DNA from: JAIDVZ01 sp964486285
Lineage (GTDB): Bacteria; Verrucomicrobiota; Verrucomicrobiia; Opitutales; JAIRKQ01
Reading direction: 5' to 3'
DNA length: 64,000 bases
Assembly (NCBI GenBank): GCA_964486285.1
Contig: CAZALH010000001.1
Span: 1-64,000, forward strand
Of this stretch, positions 1 through 12,427 are shown piece after piece (position 1 is the first letter of the stretch; each line of letters opens with the position of its first letter). The notes beneath the pieces are model-generated. The model did no database searches. It was not told the origin of the DNA and worked only from the letters and a program-made list of their open reading frames with translations. The position numbers and the translations under genes were made by a program.

Positions 1-1965
<1,965 letters not shown>

Positions 1966-2045
1966 ATTTTTCGCCACATTAATAATAACAAATTCTTCTT
2001 TCAGCGTTTTATTTATATACATTGTAGTCCCACAATGCATCAAAC

Positions 2046-2065
2046 TTTCAAAGAACAAAAAACTA
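2046..2065 (-). promoter_or_regulatory. boxA-like antitermination site, between tRNA-Ile and 23S
   Basis: On the minus strand this reads AGTTTTTTGTTCTTTGAAA. Its core TTGTTCTTTGA resembles the bacterial rrn boxA (consensus around TGCTCTTTAACA), the RNA site for the NusB/NusE complex. The same string recurs in the rRNA leader and in the other spacer, which supports a role in antitermination or processing. Confidence 0.55.
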
Positions 2066-2077
2066 CCATCGTCACCC

Positions 2078-2154
<77 letters not shown>

Positions 2155-2169
2155 ATTATAAAAATTTTC

Positions 2170-2245
2170 TGGTGGAGCCGATCGGATTCGAACCGACGAC
2201 CTCCTGCTTGCAAAGCAGGCGCTCTACCAACTAAGCTACGACCCC
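2170..2245 (-). tRNA. tRNA-Ala (anticodon TGC)
   Basis: Cloverleaf on the minus strand with acceptor GGGGTCG / CGGCTCC, anticodon loop CTTTGCAAG (TGC), T loop TTCGAATC and encoded CCA. It is 15 bp from tRNA-Ile in the rRNA spacer. Reading the transcript, the order is 16S, Ala, Ile, 23S, the reverse of the Ile-Ala order of many bacteria. Confidence 0.96.
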
Positions 2246-3942
<1,697 letters not shown>

Positions 3943-4052
3943 ATTTTCTATACAAATAGAAGAGTCCAATTCTCCTGTTTTATTGGATTTTTGGACAATA
4001 CTTTCAAAGTATTATGACCTTTTTAAAAGGCCTTAAAAATCGCACAAAGTAG

Positions 4053-4073
4053 TTTTTCAAAGAACAAAAAATC
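4053..4073 (-). promoter_or_regulatory. boxA-like site in the rRNA leader
   Basis: The minus strand reads AGATTTTTTGTTCTTTGAAAA, the third copy of the motif also found in both spacers. It lies about 110 nt before the 16S 5' end and just after the best promoter candidate, the expected leader position for Nus-dependent antitermination. Confidence 0.55.
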
Positions 4074-4086
4074 TTCAAGTCCGCTT

Positions 4087-4130
4087 AACTTGCAAAACAC
4101 ATCAACTGCTGTCAACTGTTTTATTTAAAA
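4087..4130 (-). promoter_or_regulatory. candidate rRNA promoter (proximal) with UP-like tract
   Basis: On the minus strand a perfect -35 hexamer TTGACA occupies 4115-4110. An uninterrupted A/T tract lies directly upstream (4116-4145), as in rRNA UP elements. The -10 at the expected distance (CAAGTT, 4092-4087) is a poor match, which weakens the call. The start would fall near 4080, just before the leader boxA. Confidence 0.45.
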
Positions 4131-4179
4131 ATTTTTAAAATTTTTCTGATCAAGCAAAGAACGAACATTTTAAGAAGAT

Positions 4180-4209
4180 ATACTATCCTCTTACTTCAGT
4201 TTTCGACAA
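4180..4209 (-). promoter_or_regulatory. possible distal rRNA promoter
   Basis: The minus strand shows TTGTCG (4209-4204), an 18-bp spacer and TAGTAT (4185-4180), each matching consensus at 4 of 6 positions. Together with the candidate at 4115 it would form a tandem pair about 95 bp apart, as in many rrn operons. Weak evidence. Confidence 0.25.
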
Positions 4210-4409
4210 ACTACCCACTTCGTAGAACACGGATGAGCTGGTCAATCCCTGAATGTTGAGCACATTATTTGTGCATAATTCCTCGTCAATATTTTTTTTA
4301 TTTTTTTTATTTTTAATTTTAACATTTTAATCATAAAGATATTAAAGAGATTAAACTTAAAAAAAATTAAAAACTCGACCCATAACAAATAAAGAAATAT
4401 TAGAATAAC

Positions 4410-5225
4410 GTGAGTACATCATTGTTTCAAGCAACAATAAATAATTTAAAATCATTAAATCATACACCTACAAAAAAATTTGGACAAAACTTCTTAATAG
4501 ATAAAAACATTGTAGAAAAATTTGTTCGTTCATCTGAATTATCAGCGAATGATATTGTTGTAGAAATCGGGCCAGGATTAGGTACAGTATCTGAGGAAAT
4601 TTTATCTTACAATGTAAATTTACATGCCATCGAACTAGATGGCAGGCTATTTCACTTTTTACAAACCAAATATGATAAGCATCCTAATTTCCATATAATG
4701 AGTGCAGATGCTGTGCTTTATCCAATTGCTGATCTTGATACCGAATGTTCGTCGTACAAAGTTGTAGCTAGTTTACCGTATGCCATTTCGTCTGCTTGGT
4801 TTGATGCTATTTTAAGTCTTAAACATTTACCAAGTACGATATCGGTTATAATACAATTAGATGCTGCGAATAGATTTTTAGCAAAACATAATACAAAATT
4901 ATTTTGTCCACTTTCAATTTTCTTACAGTCTGCATTTACAAAAGCTGCAATGTTTAAAATATCAAAAAATTCTTTTTACCCCATCCCAAAAGTAGACTCG
5001 GTGATATTATTTTTAAAACGCAAACCTGATATTTTTATTTTTAGTGAACAAGCTAAAACTATTATTCGCACACTTTTTAACACTCGTAGGAAGCAGATAT
5101 CAACAATTGTTAAAGAACAGAACCTTAACATCGATCAATGGCTGGAGAGAAATAATATCCCTCCCCATTTTCGCCCCGAACAAATCGATTTACTTACTTG
5201 GCAGAAATTAGAAAAACGCTATTAG
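4410..5225 (+). CDS. rsmA: 16S rRNA adenine dimethyltransferase RsmA (KsgA)
   Basis: A 271-residue protein of usual family length that dimethylates the two adjacent adenines near the 16S 3' end during 30S maturation. The opening KKFGQNFLIDKNI and the SAM-binding motif VEIGPGLG (about residues 51-58) are diagnostic. The catalytic motif IV, normally N-L/I-P-Y, reads SLPY (Ser121), an unusual change at a residue that contacts the target base. The start is GTG with no Shine-Dalgarno; TCGACC lies 35 nt upstream, so a leaderless message is possible. The 3' end overlaps the end of the convergent gene by 4 bp. Confidence 0.93.
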   Translation: MSTSLFQATINNLKSLNHTPTKKFGQNFLIDKNIVEKFVRSSELSANDIVVEIGPGLGTVSEEILSYNVNLHAIELDGRLFHFLQTKYDKHPNFHIMSADAVLYPIADLDTECSSYKVVASLPYAISSAWFDAILSLKHLPSTISVIIQLDAANRFLAKHNTKLFCPLSIFLQSAFTKAAMFKISKNSFYPIPKVDSVILFLKRKPDIFIFSEQAKTIIRTLFNTRRKQISTIVKEQNLNIDQWLERNNIPPHFRPEQIDLLTWQKLEKRY

Positions 5226-5656
5226 ATAGACTTCATTGGATCAAATCTAGATAATAGATTAGCACCTATATTATGTCTAAGAGCCATAAAAACATCATCT
5301 GAATTATTACCATCCTCTAAAAAGCACACATTTTGCCGCACACTATTATAATTATATTGATTTGTTTCTGAATTAAATTGGGGTTTTATATAAATGTTTT
5401 CCCACTTAATTAATTTTGGCTTATCCAAGTAGGTTACATTAAAGGATGTCTCCGATTTACTCACATCTTGTTGATCGAATGTTATTTGTGTATCAATTTT
5501 ACCATTTATATATACTCCACCTTCTCCTATAGTAAAAATATCTTTGTCTGATTTAAATATTTGTTTAAAATCAGTTTTTAACAAATTAATTTCTTCTTTA
5601 ATATTTTAGTCAGCGTCTAATCTATTTTCATTATATATTGTCATTAATGATTTCAT
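5222..5656 (-). pseudogene. unknown protein gene interrupted by an in-frame TAA
   Basis: The longest uninterrupted part begins at a TTG (5584) and encodes 120 residues. The same frame continues upstream to an ATG at 5656 that has purine-rich GGGAG and AGGA stretches 5' of it. The only obstacle is a single TAA at 5608-5606, after codon 16 (start MKSLMTIYNENRLDAD). A full product would have been about 144 residues. I recognise no domain; it is polar, with NG/GK and Asn-rich stretches. It lies 70 bp downstream of another unknown minus-strand gene, possibly in one transcript. It may be a recent pseudogene, a shortened gene using TTG, or a sequencing error. Confidence 0.5.
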
Positions 5657-5725
5657 TCAATATCCTGATCTCCCGTTTTTGCACATGCAATGTTCATATC
5701 CTGCTTGTTTTAAGTCAGATATAGT

Positions 5726-6349
5726 CTACTCTATTAATTTTTCTGCACGTTCTAATGTACCATGTGTAACCACAGCACTTCTGCCATTTTCTGTAATGTC
5801 GGCTAATTTATCTTTTAAACTTTGAGGTATGCATTCCTCACCATATTTACTTTTTAAAAAATCAACCATTTCAGAAAAATCTTTGACATTATTAGCTCTA
5901 GCGTTTTTTGCTGATTTAACTCCAAGCGAAGCACAAAAACAAATCCATACACTTTTTAATTTTTTAAATATCCCTCCGTGTACGTTTCTAAAACGAGAAT
6001 CTGTTAACTGAGCCTTACTTGAACCCCTTGCTTCATCACTAGCATCTGCTCCCCTTGTATCAGTTGTAGACTTTTTTATCCCAAAATGTTCTTCCAACTT
6101 AGCCTTCGCTTCTTGAAAATTTATCGATCCTTTGTCTATCTCTGCTTTTCGATTTTCTATAGGTTTTTCGGTTTCCGCGAATGATTCTTTTGTTCGTGAC
6201 GTATTTTGTACATTTCTCCCTTGGTTATTGCCATTGTTTATTCTATCTTGCCAGAATTTTAACAACTTCTTAAATTCGGTCCTACTCATAAATTCTTCAT
6301 TACTTACCCTGCTGTTTGCAGGCGAATTACTTGTTGTTCCTTGTACCAT
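5726..6349 (-). CDS. hypothetical protein
   Basis: 207 residues, no family recognised. A strong ribosome site (AAGGGGAAGG just before the ATG) argues that it is real. The N-terminal 60 residues are Asn/Ser/Arg-rich, followed by a charged, probably helical stretch (IDKGSINFQEAKAKLEEHF). A short hydrophobic patch lies near residues 130-142 (VWICFCASLGVK), and the end is charged and helical. There is no signal peptide. Low complexity and lack of recognisable homology would suit a lineage-specific or secreted host-interaction protein, but that is speculation. Confidence 0.6.
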   Translation of the reverse strand: MVQGTTSNSPANSRVSNEEFMSRTEFKKLLKFWQDRINNGNNQGRNVQNTSRTKESFAETEKPIENRKAEIDKGSINFQEAKAKLEEHFGIKKSTTDTRGADASDEARGSSKAQLTDSRFRNVHGGIFKKLKSVWICFCASLGVKSAKNARANNVKDFSEMVDFLKSKYGEECIPQSLKDKLADITENGRSAVVTHGTLERAEKLIE

Positions 6350-6764
6350 ACCTTCCCCTTGATAATTTTATAACGAAACATTGTATTATAGAAATTTATC
6401 TTTGGCAACTTCATAAAGTTATACTCAAACTATTTTACTATCGAGGCTATAAAAAAAATGTTCAAAAAAAAATTAATGATATTAACGTTTATAAGTATCT
6501 GACCATTAAATGGTATAAAATTATTAACATGCACTTGTGAATAAGTTGTTAATTTCTTATGCTTGATTTCACTCAATAAATCTTAAGGTTTGAGAAACTG
6601 TCATATTAAACCATGAACACAAAGTGGCATTTTTATTATATAATCTCTTGAATATTAACAAGTTAAACGAAGCATGCATTTCTATTAACATTCTTTTAAA
6701 TTAAAAAAAATCAATTCATATACATTGACTTTGTTAGTTGTGTTTTTATGTGAACAACTTTTAC
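6350..6764. other. AT-rich spacer upstream of dnaA, possible oriC
   Basis: About 415 bp without a convincing gene, very A/T-rich, between a minus-strand gene start and dnaA. One exact DnaA-box match (TGTGAATAA, form TGTGNATAA) is at 6536-6544, and a one-mismatch TGTGAACAA at 6750-6758. Origins often lie next to dnaA, but one exact box is thin support. TTGACT at 6725-6730 could be the -35 of the dnaA promoter. Confidence 0.3.
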
Positions 6765-8159
6765 ATGAATAGTGAAGATTCAGTCCCTAAATTCCCTATT
6801 TGGGAAACCGTGTGTGCAGATTTTGCAGATATTTTTCCACCAGATGTCTATAGAACATGGTTCGAACCAATCGTCGTGTTAAATGAAAGCGAAACCGACA
6901 TAACACTAGGTATACAAAACGATTTTGCAGTGATATGGATCCAGGAAAATTATTTAGACATTATTTCCAAACGCCTAACCATGGCACTAGGGCATCCAAT
7001 AAATATTACACTACAAGTACTTCATCAAAATAACCCAAATCAACAGCAATCTACACAATCAACACAAAGTCACACTCGAGTACAAAAAACCAAAGAATGC
7101 TCAGATAAAAATTATCTAAAGACTCATCAATATTGCTTATTAAACCCTAAAAATACATTTGAAAATTTTGTTGTTGGAGCTGGTAATCAAATGGCACATG
7201 CCGCATGTATCGCAGTTGCTAATGCCCCGGGACGAGCGTACAACCCATTGTTTTTATACGGAGATACAGGGCTAGGGAAAACTCATCTCATTCAAGCAGT
7301 AGCACATGAAATTCTAAAAAAATCTCCTAAAACACACGTCGTGTATACATCAACTGAAAAATTTACTAATGAATTTATAAATGCCTTACAACAAAACAGC
7401 CTACCAAGTTTTAGACAAAAATATCGCAATATAGATGTACTATTAATCGACGATATTCATTTTTTATCTGGGAAAGAACGAATACAAGAAGAATTCTTTC
7501 ATACTTTTAATGAGTTATTCGAAGCACAAAAACAAATTTTATTATGCAGTGATCGTCCTGCCTCAGAAATTGCAAAACTAGAAAGCAGATTAGTTTCACG
7601 TTTTCAATGGGGACTCGTTACAGATATTCAAGCGCCAGATTTGGAAACACGGATGGCAATATTAGCTAAAAAAGCAGCAGCTATGAACCTTCATCTCCCA
7701 CAAGATGTAATTGAATATCTTGCCAATCGTGTATCAAGTAACGTAAGAAAATTAGAAGGAGCGCTAACTAGACTAGCAAGTTATTCATCATTAACACACG
7801 CACCAATAAATACTGAAGCTGTAGAACATTTATTACACGATTTATTTCATGAAGAAACAGCAACACAAATTTCTATCGAACGCATCCAACAAAAAGTTGC
7901 AGAATATTATAGATTAAAATTAGCTGATATGGTTGGTAAACGACGCCCAGCAAGTATAGCGTTCCCTAGACAAGTTGCGATGTACTTATGTCGAGTCATG
8001 ACGTCACAATCACTGTCCGATATAGGTAATGAATTTGGTGGACGCGACCATGGAACGGTAATACATGCATGTAAAACGGTAGAAAATATGATCGAGCAAG
8101 ACAGTTCTATAAAACACACCATTGAGCATATCCAAAAACTCATCTTAAATTCTAGATAA
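6765..8159 (+). CDS. dnaA: chromosomal replication initiator DnaA
   Basis: A 464-residue AAA+ ATPase that binds DnaA boxes and opens the origin. Domain I is about residues 1-75; a Gln/Ser/Thr-rich linker (QQQSTQSTQSH) is domain II. Walker A GDTGLGKTH is near residue 166 and Walker B VLLIDDIHFL near 224, followed by the SRLVSRFQWG arginine-finger region. The C-terminal helix-turn-helix carries the DnaA signature (GGRDHGTVIHAC). I chose ATG 6765; an in-frame TTG (6738) and GTG (6750) lie upstream but would add an atypical hydrophobic start. No Shine-Dalgarno is seen. It ends 1 bp before the end of sufB on the other strand. Confidence 0.97.
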   Translation: MNSEDSVPKFPIWETVCADFADIFPPDVYRTWFEPIVVLNESETDITLGIQNDFAVIWIQENYLDIISKRLTMALGHPINITLQVLHQNNPNQQQSTQSTQSHTRVQKTKECSDKNYLKTHQYCLLNPKNTFENFVVGAGNQMAHAACIAVANAPGRAYNPLFLYGDTGLGKTHLIQAVAHEILKKSPKTHVVYTSTEKFTNEFINALQQNSLPSFRQKYRNIDVLLIDDIHFLSGKERIQEEFFHTFNELFEAQKQILLCSDRPASEIAKLESRLVSRFQWGLVTDIQAPDLETRMAILAKKAAAMNLHLPQDVIEYLANRVSSNVRKLEGALTRLASYSSLTHAPINTEAVEHLLHDLFHEETATQISIERIQQKVAEYYRLKLADMVGKRRPASIAFPRQVAMYLCRVMTSQSLSDIGNEFGGRDHGTVIHACKTVENMIEQDSSIKHTIEHIQKLILNSR

Positions 8160-8160
8160 T

Positions 8161-9561
8161 TTACCCTATGAAATTTTCTGTCTCTAATTCAATCAATCTT
8201 TTCAGTTCTACACTATATTCCATTGGAAACTCACGGACAAGATCATTGATGAACCCATTAACACTTAAACTTGTCGCATTTTTTTTCGAAATTCCACGCT
8301 GCATCATATAAAAAATCTGGTCATCACTGATTCTAGATACACTCGCCTCATGCTCAACAACATTATCTTTCCCGTCAGTTATTATTTTGGGATAAGTTGC
8401 AGCTTTACTTTCTGAATTCAAAAGTAGGGCATCACAACACGTTTTATTTCTACAGCCACTTATTCCCGATTTACACCTCACAACTCCGTGATAAGTAGCA
8501 ATACCGCTACCAATAGAAACCGACTTTGATACAATATTTGAATATGTATTATTAGCCAGATGAATCATTTTTGCACCTGTATCCTGATGTTGTTCATCTG
8601 CAGCAACAGCAATTGACAACACTTCGCCATGAGCATATTCCCCATTTAGTATAATAGCTGGATATTTAGCGGTTAATCTTGACCCGATATTACAATCAAT
8701 CCATCTTACATCTGCATGATGATGAGCGATCGCACGCTTAGTAACAAGATTATAAACACTACTCGACCAATTTTGCACGGTAATGTACTGCACTTTCGAA
8801 TATGGTAATGCAACAATTTCCACGACAGCAGAATGTAAGTTAGAAGTTTCAAATTTTGGTGCTGTACATCCTTCCATGTATGTCAATTCTGCACCTTCAC
8901 CAACAACAATTAGCGTGCGTTCAAATTGTCCTAAATTAACTGAATTTATGCGAAAATACGCTTGTAACGGCTGTTCAACTTTTATCCCAGGTGGAACATA
9001 AATAAAACTGCCACCACTAAACACAGCACTATTTAAGGCACTAAATTTATTATCTTTAACAGGAACAACATTTGCAAAATATTGCTTAAAAATTTCAGGA
9101 TATTTCTTCAAACCCGTACTAGAATCAACAAAAACTACTCCTAAATTTTCCAAGTAATCTTTAATTCGAGAATAAGCGAACTCACTATCAAATTGCGCTT
9201 CTACTCCAGCTAAAAATTTACGTTCATTTTCAGGTACACCTAAGCGTTCAAATGTTTTTTTGACATTCTCTGGAACTTCATCCCATGATCTTTTAGGTAT
9301 GCGATCTTGTGCAAGATAATATCGTATAGAATCAAAATTTATATTATTTACTTCAGGGTGATTAAACCATTTCGGCAGTTTAATCCTCCGGAAACTTTCT
9401 AAAGCTTCATGTCGGAACTGACACAACCATGGATCTTCATTCTTAACCTTCGAAATATAATCAATGGTATCGTGGCTCAACCCATAGCCTGCATCATATT
9501 CATATTCCACCGAATATTGGAAATCGCTAATGTCTATAGTATTATGCAATTCCGTTTCCAT
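8161..9561 (-). CDS. sufB: Fe-S cluster assembly protein SufB
   Basis: A 466-residue scaffold of the SUF iron-sulfur assembly complex that works with SufC ATPase and usually SufD. Family traits visible: an N-terminal helical part with FRHEALESFRRIKLPKWF, the beta-helix core (GGSFIYVPPGIKVEQPLQ), the Cys region CRNKTCCDALLLNSESKAA, and the C-terminal EHEASVSRISDDQIFYMMQR signature. It lies 3 bp after sufC, so the two are surely cotranscribed in the order sufC-sufB. No sufD, sufS or sufU is present in the window. Confidence 0.96.
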   Translation of the reverse strand: METELHNTIDISDFQYSVEYEYDAGYGLSHDTIDYISKVKNEDPWLCQFRHEALESFRRIKLPKWFNHPEVNNINFDSIRYYLAQDRIPKRSWDEVPENVKKTFERLGVPENERKFLAGVEAQFDSEFAYSRIKDYLENLGVVFVDSSTGLKKYPEIFKQYFANVVPVKDNKFSALNSAVFSGGSFIYVPPGIKVEQPLQAYFRINSVNLGQFERTLIVVGEGAELTYMEGCTAPKFETSNLHSAVVEIVALPYSKVQYITVQNWSSSVYNLVTKRAIAHHHADVRWIDCNIGSRLTAKYPAIILNGEYAHGEVLSIAVAADEQHQDTGAKMIHLANNTYSNIVSKSVSIGSGIATYHGVVRCKSGISGCRNKTCCDALLLNSESKAATYPKIITDGKDNVVEHEASVSRISDDQIFYMMQRGISKKNATSLSVNGFINDLVREFPMEYSVELKRLIELETENFIG

Positions 9562-9564
9562 TAT

Positions 9565-10296
9565 TTATTGATTTTCTAATTGTTCGTACCCCATTGTTTC
9601 AATTTGGTTAACTAAGTCACAATTTCCTGATTTTATAATAGCCCCATCATCCATAACATGAACTACATCAGGTTTAATATAGTCAAACAAGCGTTTATAA
9701 TGAGTAATTATCAATGCACAAAAATTTTCATCACGCAGTTCATTAAATCCATTAGCAATTAATTTCAAAGCATCTGCGTCAACCCCACTGTCAATTTCAT
9801 CAAGAATAACACATTTTGGCTCTAATATCAACATTTGTAAAATTTCTAAACGTTTTCTCTCTCCGCCAGAAAATCCGACATTCATCGAACGACTTGTAAT
9901 CGAGCGATCTAATTTTAATAAATCCATATAAGAATATAATTTCTTATAAAATGCAACGGCATCTATTCTTTTGTTTAAACGAGACTGCAAAGCTTCTCTA
10001 ATAAAATTTGCTACACTTACACCAGGTAACTCAATCGGGGTTTGGAATGACAAAAATAGTCCCATACGAGCACGTGCATCAACAGGTAATGTCACTATCG
10101 ATTGCCCATCTAACAAAATATCTCCTGAAATAATCTCAAAGTCCGGATGACCAACAATAACATTAGCTAATGTACTTTTCCCTACTCCATTTCTGCCCAT
10201 CAAAACGTGGACTTCACCATTAGGCAATGACAAAGAAAAATTTTTAAGAACAACTTTTTCATTAACTTTAACGCTTAATTCTCTTATGTCCAACAT
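9565..10296 (-). CDS. sufC: Fe-S cluster assembly ATPase SufC
   Basis: A 243-residue ABC-type ATPase that drives SufB (and SufD) during cluster assembly. Walker A GRNGVGKSTL (about residue 35), the signature FSGGERKRLE, Walker B CVILDEIDSGVD and the switch His in ITHYKR are all present. Length is typical. It is first of the two-gene minus-strand operon and is preceded by a 690-bp spacer where its promoter must lie; I see no clear Shine-Dalgarno. Confidence 0.96.
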   Translation of the reverse strand: MLDIRELSVKVNEKVVLKNFSLSLPNGEVHVLMGRNGVGKSTLANVIVGHPDFEIISGDILLDGQSIVTLPVDARARMGLFLSFQTPIELPGVSVANFIREALQSRLNKRIDAVAFYKKLYSYMDLLKLDRSITSRSMNVGFSGGERKRLEILQMLILEPKCVILDEIDSGVDADALKLIANGFNELRDENFCALIITHYKRLFDYIKPDVVHVMDDGAIIKSGNCDLVNQIETMGYEQLENQ

Positions 10297-10989
10297 AAAT
10301 TTTATCTTGCATATAAAATTATCAATAAAAAAGCGAGACCTTTGTTTTACATAAAAATGCTACACATAGACACCTGCTAAATTACAAGGTTAAATCTTGA
10401 GCATAAAGGCAATTAGAATCAAAACAATTATATGATAATTTAATCTTTTAAATCCTAAATCAAAACAGTTTTTACATTTTTTAGCATAAATTTTTGTTGG
10501 TTTTTATATTGGCATGTGCGAATCTACTGTTGGTTTACAAGGTGTTAGTATTTTAAATAATATAGGATATTATTACTTCGGCTACCTAAGCTGTTAATTA
10601 CAAGAAACTGGCAAATATAAAAAGAACTTTCGATTTTGTCTATCTTTGTTTTTTAAATTAAAATTTCCTAAAATAGCACTAAATATACGAGACATAAAAG
10701 TAAAAAATGAACATGTTATTAGAAAGGAAAAGGAAAATAGGAAACAATATATGAGAGTACAAAATTGTATAAAACACAAATCTTACAAACGGAGTTGCAG
10801 CAGGGAAATTTCAAAAATATTTTACAATTCACAATTCCTAACAGAATAGATAAAACAATTCGATAACTAACTCAAGTGGTTAACGAACTAAAATCGCCAA
10901 CCAAGCGAAAATCATTACCTAAATATAAAGTTTTAGTTTGAAATTAAAAAAGCTTGACAATATACTTTAACTGTCAAAATTATGATGCC
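10297..10989. other. long spacer without a convincing gene
   Basis: About 690 bp between the sufC start and the plus-strand PD-(D/E)XK gene, unusually long for this dense genome. Short frames of 61-67 codons exist on both strands (10594-10779 minus, 10646-10849 plus), but they overlap each other, have biased Lys or Phe composition and no ribosome site, so I do not call them. It may be decayed sequence or hold an unannotated RNA. Confidence 0.5.
10954..10983 (+). promoter_or_regulatory. candidate promoter with dyad, leaderless PD-(D/E)XK gene
   Basis: A perfect TTGACA (10954-10959) begins 36 nt before the ATG at 10990; AATTAT (10978-10983) follows after 18 bp as a possible -10. TTGACA and TGTCAA (10972-10977) also form an inverted repeat with a 12-bp centre that could be an operator overlapping the promoter. 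Confidence 0.4.
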
Positions 10990-12300
10990 ATGCATCCCCA
11001 TCGAACAACTGATTCTGACTCTAGCGTGCGCGAGTTGTTAAGGCAAAAATTCTTAGACCAAATAATTACCCATAGTACTCCAACCACAGATAATGAATTT
11101 AAAAGGGTTTTTTTACATACTGTAAACGAAAATGGTGAAAATATAATAGGGCGTAGTTTTGCTGATGCTTTATTGAAACTCTCTATGCCTAATACTAATC
11201 TAAGTGTGCGCAAAGTCAATGTAATTAGCGAGAATGTAGATGGAGTCTTCAAAAATTTTTATCTAGCGGTAAAGGATTTTATAGATGTTCCTGAAACTCA
11301 AAATCTAAGGGTAGACGCATTATATTGTGCGGATGTGAATGATCCGAGAAGAGATGCTAGGCTTCCGCAAACAAGAAGCGAAAATATTATTCAAAAACCG
11401 GCTTACATTTTGGGAGAAATGCAAGTTGCGCCGCAAGACTTTGGGGCACGTTTAATATCCTATATGAGCAAAATTTTTGGAAGCTGTACTACAGCTTTAA
11501 AGGCAAATCAAGTTCCAATACCAACTTATGGTGTCGGTTTATGTATGTGGAATGGTACGTCTTTCTGTGAAGATTTAGGTAGGCTTAGTAGTGACAATGT
11601 AAAAAATAAGCTAAATTTTACAGAAATTATGGGGCGGACGATATTTTTAGGAAAATGTGAGGAAATCAGTCCACAAGCTACCAGGCGAAGTATTGACCAA
11701 CAATTAGAAACAAAGCGTCAGTGGTTAAAAAGTAATGCGGTACGATATTTTAAACCAGCTAATAAACTGTGGGGTAAAGACTTGAGCAAATTGAATGTAC
11801 TCAACACAGAGTTTAATAGTCTGTCAGTTGAGGAGAAAAAGGTATATTTGTGGTTAGAATTTATTACCTGTGCGCATTTGATGACAGACGACATTATAGA
11901 CAGTTCTTTATCCTGTTTAAGTGAAGAGAGAGACAAAAAACCTTTTAAGGACGCTTATGAAGCTATTAAAATAAATTTAGGAGATCAAAATATGAATGCA
12001 ACAGAAATTAAAAAGAAATGGCCAGATTTATGGGGTTTTGGGGAACTTGCTGAAATAGCAAAGGAAGAAGCTGAAACAGCAGATCTAGCTCGTAAAATAA
12101 CAGATGCATTATGTAAAGTCTGTTTATTAAAACAAGGAGCCGATGAAATTTCTATCCCCTCGGAAAAATTTCCTACATTAGTGTCCAATAAGGAACTAAG
12201 AAAACGTGTAGTTAATAAAATCAATCAAGACGAAAACGCAATTTTTAAAATAAAAAGCATAGACCAAAACATAAGTGCAACGATGCGAAAACAAAGTTGA
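10990..12300 (+). CDS. PD-(D/E)XK nuclease-like protein (Rpn/PDDEXK_2 type)
   Basis: 436 residues. The first half follows the layout of the Rpn/PDDEXK_2 family: an opening DNEFKRVFLHTVNE with a later FADALLKLSM, then LRVDALYC (candidate catalytic Asp), then AYILGEMQVAPQDFGARLISY, where E-x-Q stands for the usual E-x-K and is followed by the family R...Y. Such proteins are DNA endonucleases linked to recombination-promoting and transposase-like families. The C-terminal 200 residues are helical, Lys/Glu-rich and unassigned. A shorter, broken relative lies 127 bp downstream. The start is uncertain: ATG 10990 is preferred to TTG 10954 because the latter coincides with a -35-like TTGACA. The stop is TGA. 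Confidence 0.6.
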   Translation: MHPHRTTDSDSSVRELLRQKFLDQIITHSTPTTDNEFKRVFLHTVNENGENIIGRSFADALLKLSMPNTNLSVRKVNVISENVDGVFKNFYLAVKDFIDVPETQNLRVDALYCADVNDPRRDARLPQTRSENIIQKPAYILGEMQVAPQDFGARLISYMSKIFGSCTTALKANQVPIPTYGVGLCMWNGTSFCEDLGRLSSDNVKNKLNFTEIMGRTIFLGKCEEISPQATRRSIDQQLETKRQWLKSNAVRYFKPANKLWGKDLSKLNVLNTEFNSLSVEEKKVYLWLEFITCAHLMTDDIIDSSLSCLSEERDKKPFKDAYEAIKINLGDQNMNATEIKKKWPDLWGFGELAEIAKEEAETADLARKITDALCKVCLLKQGADEISIPSEKFPTLVSNKELRKRVVNKINQDENAIFKIKSIDQNISATMRKQS

Positions 12301-12427
12301 TGGTAAATATATACTAATTAAAGTAATATACAACTGTTATTTTTTTAATTTATTTAGTCTAAATGCTTTGTGTGCTTTTTGTTTAGTAAAGTAAGAGGTG
12401 TATTTTTTTTGTAGCCGGATAATAAAA

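Larger units (their letters stand above)
3943..4409. other. rRNA leader and rsmA upstream region, no gene
   Basis: About 470 bp without a credible coding frame. The left part is the transcribed rRNA leader on the minus strand, with a boxA-like site and one or two candidate promoters. The right part, from about 4270, is very A/T-rich with long T runs and precedes the GTG start of rsmA on the plus strand. Nothing else was recognised. Confidence 0.6.

Noticed and set aside
4256..4276. Hairpin GCACA-TTATT-TGTGC before T-rich sequence
   Set aside because: Short stem with a gap of about 16 nt before the T tracts, and no plus-strand gene upstream.
6738..6764. TTG start of dnaA
   Set aside because: The added nine hydrophobic residues do not fit DnaA domain I; ATG 6765 is preferred.
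10594..10849. Two short frames (61 and 67 codons) in the gap upstream of the nuclease-like gene
   Set aside because: They overlap on opposite strands, have extreme composition and no ribosome site.
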